A DNA stretch of 64,000 bases from Mesorhizobium wenxiniae (lineage in GTDB: Bacteria; Pseudomonadota; Alphaproteobacteria; Rhizobiales; Rhizobiaceae): positions 1 to 64,000 of the forward strand of contig NZ_NPKH01000033.1 in the NCBI RefSeq assembly GCF_002284535.1, written 5' to 3'. Below are positions 58,938-64,000 of this stretch, piece by piece (position 1 is the first letter of the stretch; each line of letters begins with the position of its first letter). Position numbers and translations under genes: made by a program. A model generated the notes under the pieces. The model made no database searches. It saw nothing but the letters and a program-made list of their open reading frames with translations, and was not told where the DNA came from.

Positions 58938-59406
58938 GGTTCCAGCTTTCTCTTGTCCAGTCGTAGAGCAAAAAATCTTCGCCGTTGCGGCCGTAACCCG
59001 GCAGGCGGCAGCGTTGCGTGGCGCCAAGCCTGATAAGCCAGCGCAGCGCCAATTCATTGGCGGCGAGCGCCCGCGCCTCGACCCGCCAGGCGCCGCGCGC
59101 GGCAACCTTCGGCCCGAGCACGGCGTGAAAGAACTCGGTGATACCAGGCACGCAGCGCTTCATGCGGTGCGTGCCCCAGCTCCAGGCGATCCACAACCCG
59201 CCGCGCTGTTCGGCGGCGCCAAAGCCGGCCTCAGGATTGCCGTCCAGCTCGGCGACATAGGCAAACCCCTGCAGCGCAGTCAGCGCCAGCAGCGCCGGCG
59301 ACCACGCGTCGAGCTGGCAGTCGATCTCGGCCCGGTCCTCCGGCCGCAGATTGGCGGCGATGTAGGAGAGGTCGCGCAAGGTGGCGGGGATGATGCGGAG
59401 GGTCAT
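58837..59406 (-). CDS. gp13-like virion protein with acetyltransferase fold
   Basis: Product of 189 residues from ATG 59406. The text MTLRIIPATLRDLSYIAANLRPEDRAEIDCQLDAWSP and ELALRWLIRLGATQRCRLPGYGRNGEDFLLYDW resembles the T7 gp13-like group that has a GNAT-type fold but is needed for virion assembly. The last 35 residues (TDTDHRRQRRAGARGGTQG) are low in complexity and overlap the next gene. Intact as far as can be seen. Confidence 0.7.
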   Translation of the reverse strand: MTLRIIPATLRDLSYIAANLRPEDRAEIDCQLDAWSPALLALTALQGFAYVAELDGNPEAGFGAAEQRGGLWIAWSWGTHRMKRCVPGITEFFHAVLGPKVAARGAWRVEARALAANELALRWLIRLGATQRCRLPGYGRNGEDFLLYDWTRESWNHVPLPKAAGAEAAATDTDHRRQRRAGARGGTQG

Positions 59407-59437
59407 GAGGCCGTCATGGTGTGTGGTTGCCGTCGAG

Positions 59438-60193
59438 TTACCGAAACGCCCCCAGCGGATCACTCTGCCCGGCCTTTCGCCGCGCCGCCTTGAACTCCGC
59501 CGGGTCGACCACCGCTTCCCTCAGCATCATCACGCCGTAACGCGTCGCCGCCATCAAATCGTCGCGCAGCTTCACCACCTGGCCATCCCTACGGTGATAG
59601 AGCCGGAACTCCTCGAACCAGGGCAGAAGCGTCGAGAACACCTTGAAGCGGCCGCTCTGCATGCGGTCCAGCATCTCCATCAGCCCGGCCTCGACCGAGA
59701 CCGAGCCGTCTGGGAATTGCGCATGGCGGGTCAGCATGTTCAGCCCATGCGCGGCATATTGCCGGGCAAGTGCTACGCCCGCACCTTCCAGCGTCTCGCG
59801 ACGGCCGTCGCGCGGCCATGCCCAGGGCAGCCATTCGCCCCACGGTTTCAAGGTCAACGCCTGCATGGCCGGCGTTTGCTGCGACGCGCGGCACGCTTTG
59901 GTGACATAGACGACGTCGGCTTCGGTATCCCAGGCGAGTTCGACCGCGGCCGACGGATGGTCCCAGCCGAAATCCAGCGCGCCGAGCCGCGGCCAGTAGC
60001 GCGGCAGCCGGAGCGGCTCGCAGGCGATCAGCTCCTCGGCCACCGGAAAGATGCGGCCGGAGCCGAGCACCGGAATGCCCTTGGCCCGCGCTTCGCGCTC
60101 ATGCGCAGGATAGGCCGCAATGATTTCGGCGCGCTGCTGCGGCGTGTAGTGCTCGGCATCGTCGATGGTCATGAAGGTGACGTGGCGGGTCAT
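59438..60193 (-). pseudogene. Large terminase, C-terminal (nuclease) part
   Basis: From ATG 60193 the frame reads MTRHVTFMTIDDAEHYTPQQRAEIIAAYPAHEREARAKGIPVLG, GALDFGWDHPSAAVELAWD (nuclease Asp) and DDLMAATRYGVMMLREAV. It is the second half of the packaging motor gene begun at 60409-61164, separated from it by a repeat insertion (60210-60397). It has no obvious ribosome site and would not make an active motor alone. Confidence 0.85.
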
Positions 60194-60209
60194 GGCTGGC
60201 CTTTGGAAA

Positions 60210-60397
60210 GCTTTGGTTCCTCGCCCCACGGAGTGGGGAGAGGTGGCTCGGCGAAGCCGAGACGGAGAGGGGGACGCCCGTCCCTCCAGATGGGAATGGT
60301 AAAAAGAAGTCTCGCTTACCGGAAGACGCCTGCGAAAGCCCTCTCCGTCCGCTGCGCGGCCACCTCTCCCCCCGCTCTGCGGGGGCGAGGAACACAA
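60210..60397. repeat. Palindromic repeat cassette inside the terminase gene, type 6
   Basis: Ends are CCTCGCCCCACGGAGTGGGGAGAGG and mirrored CCTCTCCCCCCGCTCTGCGGGGGCGAGG, with GGCTCGGCGAAGCCGAGACGGAGAGGG and CCCTCTCCGTCCGCTGCGCGGCC inside. It sits exactly between the two halves of the terminase reading frame, as expected for a mobile intergenic repeat that entered the gene. Confidence 0.8.
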
Positions 60398-60408
60398 GTC
60401 CTGCGATG

Positions 60409-61164
60409 TCACCCCCGCCCCATCGTCCCCACCTCCTCCGCCGACAAAAACAGCAGCACCACATCCGACATGCCGAGCAGCGGCGTGAAGGTGACGATGG
60501 TGATGCCGCCGGTCGCGTTGGTGCGGGTCAGTCCTTCGGAATAGATGTCGAGCGGCGGCTCCTCGTCGAACCAGACGCCGTGCAGCGTTTCGCCCTGCCA
60601 TTTCTCGCGGCCCTTCTCGTAGCTCTTGAACGACAGCACCGATTCATCGGCCTGAACATCGCCGCCGCCGCCCCAGCGCACCACGACGCTGTCGAACGCG
60701 CCCGGCGCCCGTCCCGCCATCGTGCTGACGATGGCGTCGGCCGGGATCATGCCGGTGCCCCAGGCCGCCGGCTGCTGCGGCGGGCCAAGCAGGATGCGCT
60801 GCGGGTTGTCGCGCGTGCCTTCGCCGGTAACGCCGGCCGCCCACAGCCGCACGGCCGCGTCGAAGACCTTGCCTTGCCACCACCTGGGATAGCGGCCGGT
60901 GAGGTGCATTGCCCATTCCGCACCGCCGGCCCTTGTCTTGCCGAGCTGGTTGCCGGCCATGAACAGCCGCTCGCGGTTGGTCGCGCCCGCCGCATGGAAC
61001 TCGGCCTGCCTGAGGTAAGGCCGGTAGGCGGCAAGCTGGTTAGTGCGGCGTCTGCGGTCCAGTTCCCTGAGCAGGCTCAGATATTCCTTCTTCGCCGCCG
61101 AGGCCCGCGAGGAACGGCCCGAGGACGGCTTCGAGGCCGCGGATGCGCTGCCTGATTTCGTCAT
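60409..61164 (-). pseudogene. Large terminase, N-terminal (ATPase) part
   Basis: Product of 251 residues. The Walker A motif GNQLGKT is in LFMAGNQLGKTRAGGAEWAMH and Walker B is GVWFDEEPP. It ends LLGMSDVVLLFLSAEEVGTMGRG and TGA 60409, where the repeat cassette begins. The missing nuclease half is at 59438-60193. Overlaps the small-terminase-like gene by 125 bases at its N-terminus, so the true start may be further in (for example SYLSLLRELDRR region). Confidence 0.85.
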
Positions 61165-61438
61165 CGCTCAATCCATCCAGAGTGTTGATGTTGGAGCCGA
61201 GATCCTTGGGCAATACCGACAGCACGATCTTCAGATACTGGTCGGGCTTTTCGGTGCGAACCTCAGCGATGACGCCGGCGCCATGCGCCCGGAAATCGGC
61301 GCGGATCGCTTCGAGGAAACCATCGCCCAGCGTCTTCTTCGCCCGCTTCGGGCGCGGCGCCGGCGGCCGCGCCGGTGTGCCGGGCGGCTTGCGCCTGACG
61401 CGACCGGGCGACTTGGCGGCGGAAGCTTTGTCAGTCAT
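61040..61438 (-). CDS. Putative terminase small subunit
   Basis: Product of 132 residues. A basic, Pro-rich start (AAKSPGRVRRKPPGTPARPPAPRPKRAKK) precedes LGDGFLEAIRADFRAHGAGVIAEVRTEKPDQYLKIVLSVLPKDLG, the conserved segment of proteins found just before terminase genes in rhizobial prophages. It should recognise phage DNA ends. The C-terminus overlaps the large terminase frame. Confidence 0.65.
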   Translation of the reverse strand: MTDKASAAKSPGRVRRKPPGTPARPPAPRPKRAKKTLGDGFLEAIRADFRAHGAGVIAEVRTEKPDQYLKIVLSVLPKDLGSNINTLDGLSDDEIRQRIRGLEAVLGPFLAGLGGEEGISEPAQGTGPQTPH

Positions 61439-61874
61439 TGGCTGCGGCCCCGACAGGCTCGGCTGGCCCGATCTCGGCCGCAGCGCCCCCGGCTGTGTCG
61501 GACTTCGCCGCTTTGCTCGCCGCCGGCCGTGCAGCCCTTCGGGCCTTACGCGGCTTCTTGCGGGGTTTGGCGCGCGGCGCTCTGGCGGCGCCGGTCTCGC
61601 CCTCGGTCGCCTCGGCGGCCGGTCGTGACACTTGTTTCAGCCTGGCGCGGACCATACCAACCGCACGGGCGTCGAGACCATGTGCTCCCACGGCAAAGCC
61701 AAAGCCGCCGACCGCATCGACGGTACCGCCCCGGACCATGCCGATCCGCACGCCGTCCGCGACCGGCTCGACCCGGCCGCGGCGCGCATCGGGTACGCCC
61801 TCGAACTGGCCGATGGCGCTGACCACCTCACGGCCGTCATCGTCGATGATGATGGTGGCATAACGGTTGGACAT
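61431..61874 (-). CDS. Hypothetical basic protein at prophage edge
   Basis: Product of 147 residues from ATG 61874. The first 90 residues look structured (MSNRYATIIIDDDGREVVSAIGQFEGVPDARRGRVEPVADGVRIGM); the end is a lysine/alanine-rich, histone-like tail (PRAKPRKKPRKARRAARPAASKAAK), so DNA or RNA binding is possible. It overlaps the small terminase-like gene by 8 bases and is the first gene of the phage series. Confidence 0.6.
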   Translation of the reverse strand: MSNRYATIIIDDDGREVVSAIGQFEGVPDARRGRVEPVADGVRIGMVRGGTVDAVGGFGFAVGAHGLDARAVGMVRARLKQVSRPAAEATEGETGAARAPRAKPRKKPRKARRAARPAASKAAKSDTAGGAAAEIGPAEPVGAAAND

Positions 61875-61927
61875 TGGGGGTCTCTGGGAGGTGCAGTATT
61901 CGTTACGGGAAGCGTCGCGATCCTTCG

Positions 61928-61965
61928 CGCCCCCTCTGTCCGGCAGGACAGGACAGAGGGGGTGC
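61928..61965. repeat. Inverted repeat CCCCTCTGTCC/GGACAGAGGGG
   Basis: An 11-base perfect stem around GGCAGGACA lies between the prophage edge gene and the small RNA candidate. It resembles the core of the type 3 repeats (CCCCCTCTGTC). Confidence 0.6.
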
Positions 61966-62024
61966 TGTCCCGCCGACATTTGATATCGGCAACACAGGCA
62001 CAAACGTTCGAGAAGGCTAAAAAC

Positions 62025-62088
62025 AAAAACCCGCCTCGGCGGGCGGGTCGTTGGCGCAACTCAGCACCATGACTATATTCCTAGCATA
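62025..62088 (-). ncRNA. Candidate small RNA (copy 2)
   Basis: Minus-strand TATGCTA (62082-62088) is followed by about 35 bases containing TGGTGCTGAGTTGCGCC, then a terminator CCCGCC/GGCGGG with a run of T (62025-62047). It matches the candidate at 21876-21938 in the promoter-like and terminator segments with a few base differences. It lies at the right edge of the prophage and would read toward it. Confidence 0.55.
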
Positions 62089-62218
62089 GCTGCCGTCACA
62101 AAGCAAGCGAAATCTCGTGGGCCGGCCCAAAATTCGGCCCCGCGCCGCGATATGCTGCAGCTGTCCGGATCGGAACCGGCGTTCGCGCGTTTGCAATTTT
62201 GCCAATGGGAGCAAAGCC

Positions 62219-62524
62219 ATGAATGTCGCCAATCTGCAACTCGAAGGCCTGCTGATGGCCGTCGCATCGATCAATCAGGTCCTGGTCCGCAAGGGCGTGC
62301 TGACGGTCGAGGAGATAGACATCGCCTTGCGCAAGGCCGAAGCCAGCGAGACCAGCGAGGAGCGGTCCGAAGGCATGTCGGCGTCGAGCCGCGATGCCGT
62401 CAACTTCCCGATCCGGCTGCTGGAACTGGCCAATCAGTGCCAGCCGGAGGCAGACATGCCGTCGTTCTCGAAACTGGCGCGCATGGTCGGCCAGATGAAG
62501 GAACCCTACAACGACCAGATGTGA
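62219..62524 (+). CDS. Hypothetical protein
   Basis: Product of 101 residues from ATG 62219 behind GGGAGCAAAGCC: MNVANLQLEGLLMAVASINQVLVRKGVLTVEEIDIALRKAEAS, a helical protein of the size of many rhizobial orphan proteins. No signal peptide or membrane segment. It ends FSKLARMVGQMKEPYNDQM. I do not recognise the family. Confidence 0.7.
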   Translation: MNVANLQLEGLLMAVASINQVLVRKGVLTVEEIDIALRKAEASETSEERSEGMSASSRDAVNFPIRLLELANQCQPEADMPSFSKLARMVGQMKEPYNDQM

Positions 62525-62560
62525 GGCGGCGAACAGAACTGACGCGCCAAGGCGGCCAGT

Positions 62561-62914
62561 CTAGCGGCCCTGCATGATCCTGATGACCTTGCTGTTGTCG
62601 GCGGTGGGCGAATGCAGCTTCACATAGTCGGCGTAGGTCAGCCTGCCATTGGCAAGGGCATTGCTGATACGGCTGCAGAAGGCTGTCTCGTACTTTGCCA
62701 CGCTCACATCCATGATCGCGGCGTAAGTCTTCTTTTCGCCGAGCGGCGTGGCTCTCTCTCTTGCAATGCAGTCCTTGATGACCATGCGCTTCACGGCAGG
62801 GCTGCCTTCAAGTGTGGCATGCATCGTGTTGAACTCTCCTTCCGTCAGCGTGGTGCAGCCGGCAAGCAGTGACGTGCCGACCATGACGGCAGCAAAACGC
62901 GTGGCGATGTTCAT
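62561..62914 (-). CDS. Small lipoprotein
   Basis: Product of 117 residues. The lipobox LLAGC follows MNIATRFAAVMVGTS, so Cys about 19 is lipidated. The mature part reads TTLTEGEFNTMHATLEGSPAVKRMVIKDCIARERATPLGEKKTYAAIMDVSV with a second Cys pair (KDCIAR, AFCSRI). It is likely periplasmic-facing. Unrecognised. Confidence 0.8.
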   Translation of the reverse strand: MNIATRFAAVMVGTSLLAGCTTLTEGEFNTMHATLEGSPAVKRMVIKDCIARERATPLGEKKTYAAIMDVSVAKYETAFCSRISNALANGRLTYADYVKLHSPTADNSKVIRIMQGR

Positions 62915-62957
62915 GAATTCCCCCCAAAGACCCGCGTCTTGCTTATCGCGTTCAAAG

Positions 62958-63497
62958 TCACAAGTACAGAGGCAATACAAGTCCATCTTCGCCGAGCCGA
63001 AACATTAGGGGCGGCAAATATATCGTACTACGCCGCCGGCCTGCTCCGTACTTTGCGACCGCAACTCCCGGATCAGGATCTGGCGAATGCCGGTTCAGCG
63101 TCAGCACGCGGCCCGGCCCGTGCACTGCGGCAAACAGCAGCCCGGCCAGGAAAGTAAAATGATCGACGAAGAAGCCGAATTCGGCCTGGTTGCCGGCCCA
63201 GTGCGACGGCCCGTGGAACGCAAAACCGAGGAACAGCACATAGGCGCCGGCGACAAGAGCGGCCTGCGAGAAGAAAGCGCCGGTCAGGAAGCACAGCACG
63301 AGGACGATTTCGAGCAGCGCCGCGCACCAGGCCAGAAACAACGGGAACGGAAATCCGGCGGCGGCGATGTAGCCCGCGGTGGCGCCCATATCCATGAACT
63401 TGAAGGCCACCGCCATCAGGAAGACAGCCGCGAAGATCAGGCGGCCAATGAGGATTGCGGCGGTCTGCCATGGCGTTTGAAGGACTTCGGACGGCAT
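62958..63497 (-). CDS. DoxX family membrane protein
   Basis: Product of 179 residues with four membrane helices: LIGRLIFAAVFLMAVAFKFMD, AGYIAAAGFPFPLFLAWCAALLEIVLVLCFL, FSQAALVAGAYVLFLGFAFHG and FGFFVDHFTFLAGLLFAAVHGPG. This is the DoxX/DoxD-like quinone-related membrane family. The C-terminal 35 residues (AVAKYGAGRRRSTIYLPP...) are not part of the domain. It diverges from a TetR gene that probably regulates it. Confidence 0.88.
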   Translation of the reverse strand: MPSEVLQTPWQTAAILIGRLIFAAVFLMAVAFKFMDMGATAGYIAAAGFPFPLFLAWCAALLEIVLVLCFLTGAFFSQAALVAGAYVLFLGFAFHGPSHWAGNQAEFGFFVDHFTFLAGLLFAAVHGPGRVLTLNRHSPDPDPGVAVAKYGAGRRRSTIYLPPLMFRLGEDGLVLPLYL

Positions 63498-63699
63498 GTC
63501 TCTCTCCCAGCTGTTGCGACGGTTTCGACCCAAGGACGATCGGTCGGCCGCAAGTCCGACATCGGCCGAAGCTTTCTATGCCCTATCTCCTCATGAATAA
63601 ACCGCCCGGCTGCGATCGATGCAGCGCCGCTGCTTTTTTGCGTTCACCACCAGGATCCGGCGACGGCCTTGACCGACAGGAGTTCCTCGCCTAGTGAAT

Positions 63700-63713
63700 A
63701 GACAGACCTGTCT
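63700..63713. promoter_or_regulatory. Palindromic operator AGACAG-AC-CTGTCT
   Basis: Inverted repeat with 6-base arms just upstream of the TetR start at 63734, extended by partly symmetric AGTGA/TCACT outside. Position and symmetry fit a TetR operator for autoregulation and control of the divergent doxX-like gene. Confidence 0.6.
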
Positions 63714-63733
63714 CACTGCTTGGGGCACAAACC

Positions 63734-64000
63734 ATGATCTCATCATCGCCGCTCGGCTCCGACAAGCGCAGGTACGTCGTCGAAACCGCTTATGCACTGT
63801 TCAAGCGCGACGGCTTCCATGCCACCGGCATCGACCGGATCATCGCCGAGGCGGAGGTCGCCAAGATGACGATGTATCGTCACTTCCCCAGCAAGGACGA
63901 TCTGATCGTCCAGGTGCTCGACTATCGCGCCCGGCGTTTCGACCGTCAGCTCGATCGCCTTGCGGAAGAAGCCGTCACGCCCGAGCAGAAGATCGCGACC
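63734..64000 (+). CDS. TetR-family regulator (partial)
   Basis: The N-terminal 89 residues are visible; the gene runs off the window. The helix-turn-helix is GIDRIIAEAEVAKMTMYRHFPSKDDLIVQVL. The divergent DoxX-like gene and the AGACAG operator between them suggest a repressor-target pair responding to a small hydrophobic or redox compound. Confidence 0.85.
   Translation, partial: MISSSPLGSDKRRYVVETAYALFKRDGFHATGIDRIIAEAEVAKMTMYRHFPSKDDLIVQVLDYRARRFDRQLDRLAEEAVTPEQKIAT

Larger units (their letters stand above)
47685..61874 (-). mobile_element. Defective podovirus-like prophage (structural genes only)
   Basis: The minus strand carries, in transcription order, a small basic protein, a small terminase-like gene, large terminase (split), gp13-like, portal, scaffold, capsid, tail tubular and internal virion genes. 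No integrase, repressor, replication or lysis gene is recognised inside, and several genes are disrupted. Plus-strand passengers (lipoprotein 55212, methyltransferase 57892) interrupt the series. The ends are set by gene content; no flanking att repeat was seen. Confidence 0.8.

Noticed and set aside
47685..61874. Gene transfer agent instead of prophage
   Set aside because: The set (podovirus-like portal, capsid, internal virion proteins) does not match the known alphaproteobacterial transfer-agent gene order, and terminase and portal are disrupted.
1..64000. CRISPR array
   Set aside because: No regularly spaced direct repeats with unique spacers were seen; the only tandem repeat is the 17-base unit at 34772-34835.

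Overview
The window looks like chromosome of a high-GC alphaproteobacterium of the order Hyphomicrobiales (Rhizobiales), most likely Mesorhizobium or a close relative. Supporting signs are the soxBDAG operon, the protein styles of UbiB/UbiE/CoaBC, an EcfG-type promoter, and many copies of the short palindromic repeats typical of rhizobial intergenic regions. The genus is inferred from recall of protein style, not from a search.

Layout. (1) 0.1-1.8 kb: a minus-strand RNA locus. A strong promoter and a structured leader precede a short, divergent RNase P RNA, followed at once by eight co-oriented tRNA genes. Six of the eight are class II tRNAs (Ser, Leu, Tyr), and three have visible structural defects. 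This is the most unusual part of the window. (2) 1.9-12.7 kb: ordinary accessory genes: a CBS protein, a secreted alpha/beta hydrolase with a divergent LysR regulator, an RND efflux pair, an SDR plus MaoC pair, a TetR regulator, and a small secreted protein under a triple CGTACATGTACG-type operator. (3) 12.8-18.4 kb: the sarcosine oxidase operon soxBDAG. (4) 18.4-27.6 kb: a HEAT-like protein, an SDR, a SET protein, a stress pair under an EcfG promoter, rpsU, a TPR lipoprotein, a DUF992 protein, an MFS exporter, and coaBC joined to a VapBC-type module. (5) 27.7-41.8 kb: ubiE-ubiB, then a nucleoside salvage region: add, upp, and an ABC importer (BMP-type binding protein, ATPase, two permeases) followed by cdd, a purine nucleoside phosphorylase gene and deoA. 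slyX and msrA lie nearby.

(6) 42.2-47.4 kb: an intact tRNA-Ser(GGA) followed by a stretch of unfamiliar small genes, a decayed integrase end and a VanZ-like gene. (7) 47.7-61.9 kb: a defective podovirus-like prophage on the minus strand with terminase, gp13-like protein, portal, scaffold, capsid, tail tubular and internal virion genes. It has no recognisable replication, lysis or integrase genes. The large terminase is split by a repeat cassette, portal and the next gene each carry an in-frame TAG, and a tail gene has lost its N-terminal part. A lipoprotein and a frameshifted methyltransferase lie on the opposite strand. Nearly every gap holds a chromosomal-type palindromic repeat. (8) 62.0-64.0 kb: host genes again, ending in a TetR gene that runs off the window. 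Two short loci, near 21.9 kb and 62.0 kb, share promoter-like and terminator sequence and look like a duplicated small RNA.
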